Source: Pseudomonas sp. RIT288
Lineage (GTDB): Bacteria > Pseudomonadota > Gammaproteobacteria > Pseudomonadales > Pseudomonadaceae
Reading direction: 5' to 3'
Length of the DNA: 64,000 nucleotides
Assembly (NCBI RefSeq): GCF_000631985.1
Contig: NZ_JFYN01000007.1
Span: 62,001 to 126,000 of the forward strand
This document shows positions 8,691 through 17,145 of this stretch, in pieces (position 1 is the first letter of the stretch; the number at the start of each line of letters is the position of its first letter). A program made the translations under genes and the position numbers. The notes beneath the pieces were generated by a model. The model saw only the letters and a program-made list of their open reading frames with translations. It made no database searches and was not told where the DNA came from.

Positions 8691-9032
8691 ATGCGTGCTT
8701 TGTTTGCCCCGACCCTGGCCGTTGCCTCCTTGCTGCTCGCCGGTTGCGCCTCCGCACCGAACGACCCGACGCTGACCTTGCACACCAGCAAGACCCCGGC
8801 ACAATACGCCGATTGCGTGGTGCCGAAGCTGCAGGGCAGTGCGCTGAAACCGACCGTCTCGCAGACCCAGCGCAGCTACCGGATCGTGGTGCCAAGCAAG
8901 GTGTCTGCAGACAACGTGCTGGAAGCCTACAAGGCCGGCAACGGCGGCAAGGTGTTCATCTACGAGCGCCACTTGCTGGCCTCGAATTTCCTGCCTTCAA
9001 GTTTTGAACGCGCCGCCCAGGATTGCATCTGA
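8691..9032 (+). CDS. Small lipoprotein
   Basis: A 113-residue lipoprotein. The ATG at 8691 gives MRALFAPTLAVASLLLAGC, a textbook lipobox (LLAGC) with modified Cys19. The following residues are A and S, so the outer membrane is the likely destination. The short mature domain (YADCVVPKLQG..., RSYRIVVPSKVSADNVLEAYKAGNGGKVFIYER, QDCI) holds two cysteines that could pair. Family not recognised; similar small lipoproteins occur across Pseudomonas. The upstream ATG-like codons lack a signal sequence. Confidence 0.75.
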   Translation: MRALFAPTLAVASLLLAGCASAPNDPTLTLHTSKTPAQYADCVVPKLQGSALKPTVSQTQRSYRIVVPSKVSADNVLEAYKAGNGGKVFIYERHLLASNFLPSSFERAAQDCI

Positions 9033-9066
9033 CCCGGCTGCGCAAACAGTTCTGACCGAGCTCCTT

Positions 9067-9086
9067 TGGTTGGCCGCAACCAACCA
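9067..9086. other. Short inverted repeat before the terminator
   Basis: Perfect 7-bp arms TGGTTGG / CCAACCA with a 6-nt loop, immediately upstream of the Rho-independent terminator. It may strengthen termination or protect the 3' end of the lipoprotein mRNA. Confidence 0.4.
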
Positions 9087-9093
9087 ATACTTT

Positions 9094-9128
9094 GCCCCGC
9101 ACCTCATTCGGTTGCGGGGCTTTTTTTT
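9094..9128 (+). terminator. Rho-independent terminator
   Basis: GCCCCGCA / TGCGGGGC stem (8 bp) with an 11-nt loop, followed directly by eight T residues. It terminates the exported protein and lipoprotein genes and isolates the MarR-GNAT gene downstream. Confidence 0.9.
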
Positions 9129-9200
9129 GCCTGACGTTTGCTGCTGTGGCGATGTCGACAATCGAACGCTTGCCCGGTGTCGTCGGCTTCTTGCACCGTC

Positions 9201-9234
9201 ATATTGGAATATGGTTGTATAGTACAACCAATAT
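9201..9234. promoter_or_regulatory. Palindromic operator of the MarR-GNAT gene
   Basis: Two nested inverted repeats: GGTTGTA-TAG-TACAACC (9213-9229) inside ATATTGG...CCAATAT (9201-9207 and 9228-9234). The core TTGTATAGTACAA has the shape of classical MarR-family sites. Its end is 17 nt before the ATG at 9252, so binding would block the promoter. The natural inference is autorepression by the downstream MarR-GNAT protein. Confidence 0.7.
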
Positions 9235-9251
9235 TTCAGCGGTAATGTGTC

Positions 9252-10205
9252 ATGAGTATCCCTACAGCCTTGATCGAAGAAATCCGTACAGCGTCGCGCA
9301 CGATGGTGCGTGAATTCGGTTTCCTGCGCGCTACTCTGGCGGCGACCGATTATTCAGCCTCCGGCGTGCACGCATTGCTGGAAATCGAGGCCGGGGACGG
9401 CGTCAGCGCTGCACAACTGGCGCAAAGCCTTGGTCTGGAAAAATCCAGTGTCAGCCGCATGGTCGGCAAGCTGATCAAGGCCGGGGAGATCGAGGAGCGT
9501 GCCGCCGAGGACGCCCGGGTCAAGCGTCTCCACCTGACGGCGCAGGGCCGGCAGACCGTCGCCGACATTCATGCCTATGGCCAGGCTCAGGTCAGCAAGG
9601 CACTGAACACGCTCAATCCGTCGCAACAACAGAGCGTGGCGCAGGGCCTTTCAACCTACGCGCATGCGCTGAAGACCATCCGTCTGGGCGCCGACCGGCC
9701 ACTCACGCCGAACCTGCACATCAGCGCCGGCTATCGCCCCGGCCTGATCGGCCGCGTGGCGCAAATGCATGCGGATTATTACTCGCGGCATTCCGGTTTC
9801 GGCGCGATCTTCGAAAGCCGCGTCGCCAGTGAAACGGCGGAGTTTGTCGGGCGCCTCGATCAGCCCTGCAACCAGATCTGGGTAGCCACGCTTGATGAGC
9901 GCATCGTCGGCTCGATCGCGATCGACGGGCAGGATCTGGGCCACAATCAGGCGCATTTGCGCTGGTTCATCCTCGACGACGGCTGCCGCGGCAGTGGCGT
10001 CGGCCGGCAACTGCTGAGCGCGGCGGTGGAGTTTTGTGATCAGCAGGGTTTTGACGCGATTCAACTCTGGACCTTCAAGGGCCTCGACGCCGCGCGCCGA
10101 CTGTACGAAGCGGCCGGGTTCGAGCTGACCATGGAAGAGCAGGGCAGTCAGTGGGGCAGCGTGGTGACGGAACAGCAGTTCACCCGAGCAGCCGCCTCAC
10201 ATTGA
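9252..10205 (+). CDS. MarR-GNAT fusion regulator/acetyltransferase
   Basis: A 317-residue two-domain protein. Residues 1-145 are a MarR winged helix: the recognition region SAAQLAQSLGLEKSSVSRMVGKLIKAGEIEER and the wing DARVKRLHLTAQGR are clear. Residues about 160-310 are a GNAT N-acetyltransferase with the acetyl-CoA loop CRGSGVGRQLLSAAVEFC and the C-terminal GLDAARRLYEAAGFEL. Such fusions are a known class; the acetylated substrate is usually unknown. A strong palindrome directly upstream suggests autoregulation. The next gene downstream is convergent. Confidence 0.9.
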   Translation: MSIPTALIEEIRTASRTMVREFGFLRATLAATDYSASGVHALLEIEAGDGVSAAQLAQSLGLEKSSVSRMVGKLIKAGEIEERAAEDARVKRLHLTAQGRQTVADIHAYGQAQVSKALNTLNPSQQQSVAQGLSTYAHALKTIRLGADRPLTPNLHISAGYRPGLIGRVAQMHADYYSRHSGFGAIFESRVASETAEFVGRLDQPCNQIWVATLDERIVGSIAIDGQDLGHNQAHLRWFILDDGCRGSGVGRQLLSAAVEFCDQQGFDAIQLWTFKGLDAARRLYEAAGFELTMEEQGSQWGSVVTEQQFTRAAASH

Positions 10206-10321
10206 AGGTTGATTCAGCGTCATCACGCAGGCGCTGAACATGTCCGCCATCCGGTTGGCGAAAGCCGTGATTTCCAGATCGCTGCGCGCAGTGCCGGAAA
10301 GGTCTGGACGAGGGCAAACCG

Positions 10322-10801
10322 CTACAAACGCATGCCCATTTCGACAGCCCGAGTCTCAAAGCCGAACTCCGCATACATTCGCGCGGCACGGCTATTGAAC
10401 GGCCAGACGGTCAAACGCAGATCCTGGGCATCCTGTTCGATCGCCCAGTTTTTCACCAGATTCATCAGCCCACGGCCGATGCCTTGTCCCGAAAACTGTT
10501 CGGCAACACACACCGAGCCGATGCGAACGACATTCTGCGGTTGCATCAACGGCCCTGAACTTGCCGACAGGCTGGCCGTGATAAACGCCGCAGGTTGATC
10601 GTCGACATGAGCGATGAACACAACGTGACCGGGTTTTTCGAAAAGGCCTGACCAGTGGGGCAGGTCGCGGGAAAAATCCGCGGTGGGAGGGGCATAGATG
10701 TCGGGGCGGGCAGTGTGATGGACGTCGTTGAGCAATTGCCCCAGTTCACACATGCTCAACGCGTCGTCGCCCGTCGCGGTGCGGTAAGTGATTTGTTCCA
10801 T
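10322..10801 (-). CDS. GNAT family N-acetyltransferase
   Basis: A 159-residue single-domain GNAT enzyme, cytosolic. It opens with the typical YRTATGDDALSMCELGQLL, has the V-shaped strand VVRIGSVCVAEQFSGQGIGRGLM containing the acetyl-CoA pyrophosphate loop (Q/R-x-x-G-x-G/A), and ends WPFNSRAARMYAEFGFETRAVEM. The acceptor substrate cannot be told from sequence. The gene is convergent with the MarR-GNAT gene and stands alone. Confidence 0.85.
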   Translation of the reverse strand: MEQITYRTATGDDALSMCELGQLLNDVHHTARPDIYAPPTADFSRDLPHWSGLFEKPGHVVFIAHVDDQPAAFITASLSASSGPLMQPQNVVRIGSVCVAEQFSGQGIGRGLMNLVKNWAIEQDAQDLRLTVWPFNSRAARMYAEFGFETRAVEMGMRL

Positions 10802-10869
10802 GTCGTGCGGTGCTCCTTGATTACGCGCAAGCCGTGAAAGGCTCTGTTGATCGCTATTGTTCCAGCCAG

Positions 10870-11874
10870 TCAGGCTTCCTGCGCCTTTGCTCTGGCGATC
10901 GAAAACGCCTTCGGCAGGCTGGCGCCATTCTTCGCGGCCAGGATCTCGGCCATCACGCTGACCGCGATCTCCGCCGGTGTCTTGCTGCCAATGTAGATGC
11001 CGATTGGCCCGTGCAGGCGCTCGAGTGACGTCTGGGTCTCACCAAAATGCTCGATCAGACGTTCACGGCGCAGCTGACTGTTGCGCCGCGAACCGATGGC
11101 GCCGATGTAAAACGCCGGGCTGTGAAGGGCTTCGAGCAGTGCCAGATCGTCGAGTCGCGGATCATGACTCAAGGCGACGATGCAGGTGCGCAGATCGACC
11201 GCGAAGTCGCGTACCACGTCATCCGGCATGCCGATGATCCGCTCCACACCGTTCACCGCCCAGGTTTCGATGTATTCGGCACGTGGGTCGCACACTGCGA
11301 CCTTGAAGCCGTTGAACAGGGCCATGGTCGCCAGATACTCGGCCAGCGCGCCGGCACCGATCATCAGCAGCCGATACCCCGGCCCGAGGGTATTGAGCAT
11401 CTGTTCGCCGTCGAAACTGAATTGCTCAGGAGTTGCCGTGGCTTGCAGTGTGACGCGACCGTTATCCAGTGCCAGGCAGCGGCGCACCAGTTGCCCGGCA
11501 TCCAGTTGCACCAGCAGTTCGTCCAGCACCTGCCACGACGGGTTGAACTCCAGAATCAGCTCAAGCGTGCCGCCACAGGGCAAACCGAAACGATGTGCCT
11601 CGTCGGCGCTGACGCCGTAGCGCACCACCTCGGGCGCACTGTCCTTGAGGCCGCTGCCGCCATGCGCGGTGGTGTAGCGATGGATCAGGTCGTCCTCGAT
11701 GCAGCCGCCGGACACGCTGCCGACCACGCGCCCGTCGTTACGCAAGGCCATCATCGACCCTGTCGGGCGCGGCGAAGAGCCCCATGTGCGCGCCACGGTG
11801 GCGAGCAACACTCGCTCGCCGGCGGCGAGCCAGTCCCGCGCGGTGCGCAGGACCAGCAAGTCGATACTTTCCAT
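10870..11874 (-). CDS. XdhC/CoxI family maturation factor
   Basis: A 334-residue protein of the XdhC family, which binds molybdenum cofactor, helps its sulfuration and inserts it into Mo hydroxylases. The N-terminal XdhC_CoxI domain shows RTWGSSPRPTGSMMAL and GSVSGGCIEDDL (Cys58). The C-terminal Rossmann domain shows LLMIGAGALAEYLA (residues 169-182) and HDPRLDDLALLEAL...YIGAIGSRR. The start is the ATG at 11874 with GAGGAA upstream. It is the last gene of the Mo-hydroxylase operon, 11 nt after the cytochrome gene, which fits maturation of the 750-residue Mo subunit. Confidence 0.9.
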   Translation of the reverse strand: MESIDLLVLRTARDWLAAGERVLLATVARTWGSSPRPTGSMMALRNDGRVVGSVSGGCIEDDLIHRYTTAHGGSGLKDSAPEVVRYGVSADEAHRFGLPCGGTLELILEFNPSWQVLDELLVQLDAGQLVRRCLALDNGRVTLQATATPEQFSFDGEQMLNTLGPGYRLLMIGAGALAEYLATMALFNGFKVAVCDPRAEYIETWAVNGVERIIGMPDDVVRDFAVDLRTCIVALSHDPRLDDLALLEALHSPAFYIGAIGSRRNSQLRRERLIEHFGETQTSLERLHGPIGIYIGSKTPAEIAVSVMAEILAAKNGASLPKAFSIARAKAQEA

Positions 11875-11885
11875 CAAACGTTCCT

Positions 11886-13238
11886 CTAACGCATTTGCAG
11901 GATGATCGGGCTGCTGCTGGCCGGATCCGTGCGTTCACGCAGCTTGTTGACCGTCTGCGCCTCAACGGCACTGCCCTGATTGCCCCAGGTGCTGCGCATG
12001 AAGGTCAGCACTTCGGCGATCTCTTGATCCGACAACTGCTCACGGAAGGCCGGCATGCGATAGGCGTCCGGCACTCCGGCCGCCACCACCCGCTGCGAAC
12101 CGTTGAGGGTGATGTTGATCGCCGAGGCACTTTCCTTGGCCAGTGCCGAAGTGGCGCCGGCCAGCGGTGGCATCCATTCGGACTGGCCCTTGCCGTCGAG
12201 GCCGTGGCACGAAGCACAGCGCGTGACGAAGGTATGAGCACCGGGCGCGTCCAGACGTTCCGTCGCCGAAACCGCTTGGTACTGCCATGGCTGGCCGTCG
12301 CGCTGACGGTCCCCCGGCAATGACTTGAGATAGCGGGCGATCGCGGTCAGATCGTCATCGCTCATGAACTGCGTCGAGTTGTTGAACGCCTCCGTCATCG
12401 AGCCGTAAACCACCGCGTGTTTATTGCGCCCGGTCTTGAGGAACTGCACGATCTCCGGCTCACTCCAGCGGCCCAGGCCTGTGTTGTGGTCATCACGCAG
12501 GCTCGGCGCATACCAGCCATCGAGCAAGGCGCCGGCGAGGTACGGCGTGGCGGATTCATCCAGGGCTTTCTCGTTGAACGCCAGACCGCGCGGCGTATGG
12601 CAACTGCCGCAGTGCCCGGCACCTTGAACGAGATAAGCGCCGCGATTCCACACGGCATCCTGCGACGGTTTGGTCACGTAAGGCTCGGTATCGGCGAAGA
12701 CACCGTTCCACAGCGCAATCGGCCAGCGCAGGTTCAACGGGAAGGGAATCGCACTCGGGATATTCGCCTGCTTGACCGGTGCCACGCCTTTCATGAAGAA
12801 CGCGTACAGCGCTCGCACATCGTCGTCACTGAGCTTGGCGTAGGACGGGTAGGGCATCGCCGGGTACAGACGACGGCTATCGGGTGCCACGCCGTGGCGT
12901 ACCGCACGATCGAAGTCCGCCAGGCTGTAGCGACCGATGCCGGTTTCCGGCTCCGGGGTGATGTTGGTCGCGTGGATCGCGCCCAGTGGCGTGGCCATTT
13001 CCAGGCCGCCAGCGAACGGCGCACCGCCAGGCACGCTGTGACACGCCACGCAATCGCTGAGTCGGGCGACGTATTCGCCACGAGCGACCAGCGCCGGGTC
13101 GATATCGGCCACGGCGGTTTGGTTGTTTTCAAGGCGCGAGACAGGCTCACGGGTGACATACCAGGCCAGCAGGCCTGCCGCGACCAGGCACGGCACTGCC
13201 AGCCAGCCTGCGGTTCTTGCGAATCGGCTGTTATTCAT
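11886..13238 (-). CDS. Three-haem cytochrome c subunit of periplasmic dehydrogenase
   Basis: A 450-residue membrane-anchored periplasmic cytochrome c. One N-terminal hydrophobic helix (residues 11-28) is followed by three haem-binding sites: CVACH at 63, CGSCH at 210 and CASCH at 341. This triple-haem layout is that of the cytochrome subunit of membrane alcohol, gluconate or aldehyde dehydrogenases, passing electrons to ubiquinone. The ATG at 13238 has GGAG 8 nt upstream; it begins about 18 nt after the Mo-subunit stop. It gives the Mo-hydroxylase next door an electron outlet. Confidence 0.9.
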   Translation of the reverse strand: MNNSRFARTAGWLAVPCLVAAGLLAWYVTREPVSRLENNQTAVADIDPALVARGEYVARLSDCVACHSVPGGAPFAGGLEMATPLGAIHATNITPEPETGIGRYSLADFDRAVRHGVAPDSRRLYPAMPYPSYAKLSDDDVRALYAFFMKGVAPVKQANIPSAIPFPLNLRWPIALWNGVFADTEPYVTKPSQDAVWNRGAYLVQGAGHCGSCHTPRGLAFNEKALDESATPYLAGALLDGWYAPSLRDDHNTGLGRWSEPEIVQFLKTGRNKHAVVYGSMTEAFNNSTQFMSDDDLTAIARYLKSLPGDRQRDGQPWQYQAVSATERLDAPGAHTFVTRCASCHGLDGKGQSEWMPPLAGATSALAKESASAINITLNGSQRVVAAGVPDAYRMPAFREQLSDQEIAEVLTFMRSTWGNQGSAVEAQTVNKLRERTDPASSSPIILQMR

Positions 13239-13255
13239 GGACGCTCCGGCGCTGA

Positions 13256-15508
13256 TCAAGTGAAGGTGTGTCGGCTCATGGGCAGGCTGCGCACCCGTTG
13301 CCCGGTCAGCGTTGCCACCGCATTGGCGACGGCGGGTGCGACGGCGGGCAGCGGTGGTTCGCCGATGCCGCCCATTTTTTCCCCGCTCTCGACAACACGC
13401 ACGTGGACCCGAGCCATCCGCGCAGGCGGCAGGATCGGATACAGGTCGTAGTTGCGCGCGCGCGGTTTGCCATCAATCCACACGGCTTCCTCCACCAGGG
13501 TCTGCGACAGTCCCAGCGCCACCGCACCATTGACCTGGGCTTCGACAATCGCCGGATTGACGATGCTGCCGGGGTCGATTGCCTGCCAGATATCGTGCAC
13601 CTTGACCTGACCGTTCTCGATGGAGACCTCGGCGATCACCGCCGTCTGGGTACCGAACGGCGACGCCATCGCCACGCCTCGGGCACGTTTGCTGCCGTCC
13701 GCCGCGGTAAACGGCCCACGCTTCCAGCCACCCGACAGCTCGCCCACTGCTTGCAGCAACGTGGTCAGTCGCTGGTTGTCGCGCAGCAGATGCAGGCGCA
13801 ATTCGAACGGGTCCTTGCCGCCCTTGTCGGCCAGTTCGTCAAGGAACGACTCATAGAAGAAGTCGTTGAGCGAGTTGCCCACCGAACGCCAGTAACCAAG
13901 CATCGCCGGGCCTTTGGCGTAGATCTGCGCGATGCGCTTGTTGGGGATCGCATAGGACTTGCCCGACAACCCTTCAAGCGCCGTCGGGTCGAGTTTTTCA
14001 CCCTGTTTGCCGGCCAGCGCCTCGGTCGGGCCTTCGGTGGCGCTGATCGCTTCGATTGCCAGCGGCCAGCCGTCATTGTCCAGCGCGGCGCGGAAATTCA
14101 CCGCGGCTACGGGACGCAGCACGTCACGCAGGAACTCTTCCTCGCGGCTCCAGATCAGTTTGACCGGGCGACCAACCGCTTTGGACAACTCGATCGCCTG
14201 GGGGTAGGGACTGGCGGCGTCGTAGAGGAAATGCCGACCGAAGAAGCCCCCCAGCAATGGCGAATGCAAGGTGATGCGCGATGGATCCAGCCCGGTGCGT
14301 TTGGCGATGTCGGCACGAAACATGTCCGGCGCCTGATTCGGCAGCCAGACTTCCAGCGAACCGTCGGGATTGAATCGGGCCAGCGCCGACGGCGGCTCCA
14401 ACTGGCCGTGGTTCAAGTACTGGTTGTGGTACGTGGCGTCAATCCGGGTCTTGGCGCTGGCCAGAACTGCAGCCACGTCGCCTTGATTTTCATCATCCTT
14501 GGCCGGGCCTTTGTCTTCAGCCAGGCGTTTGAGCCAGGCGTCGCTGGAAAAATCCGCGGGCATCGGCCGAACTTTGCTGTCGGCCGTTGGCTCCTGCCAG
14601 TCGACCTGTATTGCTTCCACTGCACGTTTGGCGTGCCACCAACGCTCGGCGACCACCGCCACGGCCCCCGGCAGGCGATGCACGGAATGCACGCCTTTCA
14701 TCGCCTTGACCTGCTCTTCGTTGCGCAGGTTGCCCACGGTCATCCCCAAACGCGGGGCATGCTGAACGGCGGCATGCAGCATGTCGTCGACCTTCAGATC
14801 GATGCTGTAGAGCGCCTTGCCCGTGGACTTGTCGTAGGCATCGAGGCGCTTCACCGGTTTACCGATCCAGCGGAACTGGCTCGGATCACGCAGCTGCACC
14901 GAGGCCGGATCGGGAACCGGCAGATCCATGGCGTGCCCGGCCAGTTCGCCGTAGGCCAGCGAGCGGCCCGACTTGGCGTGCACGACTTTGCCGGGTTCGG
15001 TGCCCAGTTCGCTGACCGGCACCCCAAGTTTCTGCGCGCCCGCCTGCAGCAGCATGGCGCGGGCGAGGGCGCCGAGGCGGCGCATCACCGGGTAACTCAT
15101 GCGCACCGACATGCTGCCGCCGGTGATGCGCATGCCGTTTTCCATCACCACATACGCTTCGCCGGGCGGTGCGGCTTCGACCAGGAACGTCGACGGGTCG
15201 GCATCCAGCTCTTCACCGACGATCTGCGCCATCGCGGTGAACGTACCTTGCCCGCCTTCCATGAACGGGCAAAGCAGGCGCACGCGGTTGTCCGGGCGAA
15301 TTTCCAGAAACGCCGGCACCTGCGTGCCGCGCTCGGCAGTCGCGGCCGCCACTGCCGCTTGCACGCGAGTCGTGCCCAGCGGCAGGCCGAAACCGAGCAC
15401 CAGTGCGCCGACGGCGGTGCCGGTCAGGAAACGTCTGCGCGACACATTGATCGGTTCGTGCAGAGCCAGTGCTGATGCTTCCTGAGCAGGATCGATACGC
15501 ACGTTCAT
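13256..15508 (-). CDS. Molybdopterin-binding dehydrogenase subunit (IorB-like, Tat-exported)
   Basis: A 750-residue Mo-cofactor subunit of the xanthine oxidase family, subgroup of isoquinoline 1-oxidoreductase / aldehyde dehydrogenase large chains. A twin-arginine signal is present: SRRRFLTG at residues 23-30 followed by a hydrophobic stretch, so the enzyme is exported folded to the periplasm. Cofactor-contact text includes GGQGTFTAMAQIVGEEL, GGSMSVRMSYPVMRR, LGGFFGRHFLYDA and, near the end, EKMGGIGEPPLPAVAPAVANAV with the catalytic Glu. Its start overlaps the stop of the 2Fe-2S subunit by 1 nt (TGATG). Substrate unknown: an aldehyde or N-heterocycle. Confidence 0.9.
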   Translation of the reverse strand: MNVRIDPAQEASALALHEPINVSRRRFLTGTAVGALVLGFGLPLGTTRVQAAVAAATAERGTQVPAFLEIRPDNRVRLLCPFMEGGQGTFTAMAQIVGEELDADPSTFLVEAAPPGEAYVVMENGMRITGGSMSVRMSYPVMRRLGALARAMLLQAGAQKLGVPVSELGTEPGKVVHAKSGRSLAYGELAGHAMDLPVPDPASVQLRDPSQFRWIGKPVKRLDAYDKSTGKALYSIDLKVDDMLHAAVQHAPRLGMTVGNLRNEEQVKAMKGVHSVHRLPGAVAVVAERWWHAKRAVEAIQVDWQEPTADSKVRPMPADFSSDAWLKRLAEDKGPAKDDENQGDVAAVLASAKTRIDATYHNQYLNHGQLEPPSALARFNPDGSLEVWLPNQAPDMFRADIAKRTGLDPSRITLHSPLLGGFFGRHFLYDAASPYPQAIELSKAVGRPVKLIWSREEEFLRDVLRPVAAVNFRAALDNDGWPLAIEAISATEGPTEALAGKQGEKLDPTALEGLSGKSYAIPNKRIAQIYAKGPAMLGYWRSVGNSLNDFFYESFLDELADKGGKDPFELRLHLLRDNQRLTTLLQAVGELSGGWKRGPFTAADGSKRARGVAMASPFGTQTAVIAEVSIENGQVKVHDIWQAIDPGSIVNPAIVEAQVNGAVALGLSQTLVEEAVWIDGKPRARNYDLYPILPPARMARVHVRVVESGEKMGGIGEPPLPAVAPAVANAVATLTGQRVRSLPMSRHTFT

Positions 15509-15963
15509 CAGGCATCTCCCTTGCCGGCCAGCTCATGCACGGCGGCATGAATGGCGTTGTACGTGCCGCAGCGGCACAGATTGACCATCGCCGCTTCGAT
15601 CTGCGCGTCACTCGGCTTGGGGTTTTGCTTGAGCAGCGCCGTGGCGGCCATCACCTGCCCGGACTGGCAGTAGCCGCACTGGGCGACCTGCAGATCAACC
15701 CAGGTCGAGACCACCCGTTTGCCGACGTCATCGGCCTCGATCGCCTCAATCGTGGTGACCTCGCGGCCAACCACGCCGGCCACCGGCGTGACGCACGAGC
15801 GCACAACATTGCCGTCCACCAGCACGGAACAGGCACCGCACTGCGCCAGTCCACAGCCGTACTTGGTGCCGGTCATGCCCAGATCATCGCGGATCACCCA
15901 CAGCAGGGGCGTATCGGCGTCGGCATCGACCTGATAGGTTTTCTGGTTGATTCGTAGTTCCAT
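15508..15963 (-). CDS. 2Fe-2S subunit of Mo-hydroxylase (IorA-like)
   Basis: A 151-residue protein carrying two [2Fe-2S] clusters. The plant-ferredoxin type cluster uses C37, C42, C45 and C57 (YGCGLAQCGACSVLV ... RSC). The second, in the helical C-terminal domain, uses C96, C99, C130 and C132 (CGYCQSG ... NLCRCG). It moves electrons from the Mo centre to the cytochrome subunit. It has no signal peptide and would be co-exported with its Tat-tagged partner. First gene of the operon 15963-10870. Confidence 0.92.
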   Translation of the reverse strand: MELRINQKTYQVDADADTPLLWVIRDDLGMTGTKYGCGLAQCGACSVLVDGNVVRSCVTPVAGVVGREVTTIEAIEADDVGKRVVSTWVDLQVAQCGYCQSGQVMAATALLKQNPKPSDAQIEAAMVNLCRCGTYNAIHAAVHELAGKGDA

Positions 15964-16052
15964 GGTTCACCCGCTCGATCATCGGTTGACGTGCATTTTT
16001 ATAAGGCGGTGAAACGCTGCGAGGCGCCTCACCGGTAAAGCGTGTTCTTTGC

Positions 16053-16985
16053 TCAACTGGCCGCGTTGCCCAGTGCTTCTGCGGCGAAGGGTTCGACACG
16101 CAGCAGCGCGATGTCCCGACTGGGTGCGGTGCCGTACAGGCGTGCGTATTCGCGGCTGAACTGCGAGGGACTTTCATACCCGACCGCAAACGCCGCTCGC
16201 GAAACGTCCAGACGCTCCATCAGCATCAGCCGGCGGGCCTCGTTCAATCGCAGCCACTTCTGGTACTGCAGCGGACTCATGCCGGTGAGTTGGCGGAAGT
16301 GGTGGTGAAAGGTCGGCGCGCTCATCTGCACCCGCGCCGCCAGTTCGTCGATACGCAGCGCTGCGCTGTAGTTGAGCTTGAGCCAGTCGATGGCTTTGGC
16401 GATGCGATAACCCTGGCCATCGACGGCCGTGATCTGCCGCAGCCGTGCACCTTGATCGGTATTGAGCAGCCGATAATGGATTTCCCGCAGAATCAGCGGC
16501 GCCAGCACCGGGATCGCTTCGGGCTCGTCGAGTAATGCCAGCAGGCGTTCGAGCGCGCCTTCCAGCGCGGACGACAGGTTGCCAATGCCAGCGCCCGTGT
16601 TCATCGACGGCTGCCGTTTCGCAGGCAAGCCACCTTTGCTGAGGATCTCGGCGAGCATGCCGACATCCAGTTTCAGCACCAGCCCGACACAGGGCTGTTC
16701 GGGGTTGGCAAGCATCACTTCGGAATTGGCGGGCAGATCCAGCGAGGTGACCAGAAACCGCGAAGGGTCGTAGCTGTAACCCTCACCGCCGACCCACAAG
16801 CGCTTTTCCCCACGGCCCACCAGAATCAGGCTCGGCTCGATCATGCACACGGTCGGTGGTGCCGGCTGATCGCGACGAAACAGCGACAGGCCAGGTATCG
16901 ACGTGGCGAAGTCACCCGCTACGCTCACGCGCGAGTCGATGTTCAACGCCAAAGGTGATTCGTGGCGCGAGGGGGTAGGGATCAT
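16053..16985 (-). CDS. AraC family regulator with AraC_N cupin domain
   Basis: A 310-residue regulator. The ATG at 16985 follows CAACAGGAG; longer in-frame starts lack such a site. Residues about 20-190 form the N-terminal ligand-binding domain of the AraC_N (PF06719-like) class: PSLILVGRGEKRLWVGGEGYSYDPSRFLVTSLDLP. The C-terminal double HTH starts at INWLKLNYSAALRIDELAARVQMSAPTFHHHFRQLTGMSPLQYQK and continues to FAVGYESPSQFSREYARLYG. It is divergent from the alcohol dehydrogenase/MFS pair. In many pseudomonads this AraC type controls an adjacent dehydrogenase, so it could act on either neighbour operon. Confidence 0.88.
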   Translation of the reverse strand: MIPTPSRHESPLALNIDSRVSVAGDFATSIPGLSLFRRDQPAPPTVCMIEPSLILVGRGEKRLWVGGEGYSYDPSRFLVTSLDLPANSEVMLANPEQPCVGLVLKLDVGMLAEILSKGGLPAKRQPSMNTGAGIGNLSSALEGALERLLALLDEPEAIPVLAPLILREIHYRLLNTDQGARLRQITAVDGQGYRIAKAIDWLKLNYSAALRIDELAARVQMSAPTFHHHFRQLTGMSPLQYQKWLRLNEARRLMLMERLDVSRAAFAVGYESPSQFSREYARLYGTAPSRDIALLRVEPFAAEALGNAAS

Positions 16986-17145
16986 GTCGGGCAACTCCTG
17001 TTGAGCTAACTCTAATCCGCTGCACAGACGTTTCCTATACACCACCCTGCAACCTCAGAGGATCAGGCAAGCATTCAAGAGGAATGCACTAGGGCAGAGG
17101 TGAATCGACCGGGAGAATGTGTCAAACCATTACAGGAGAGACGCT

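Noticed and set aside
13268..15475. 735-residue open frame opposite the Mo subunit
   Set aside because: Shadow of a strongly supported gene with cofactor motifs; no recognisable protein text.
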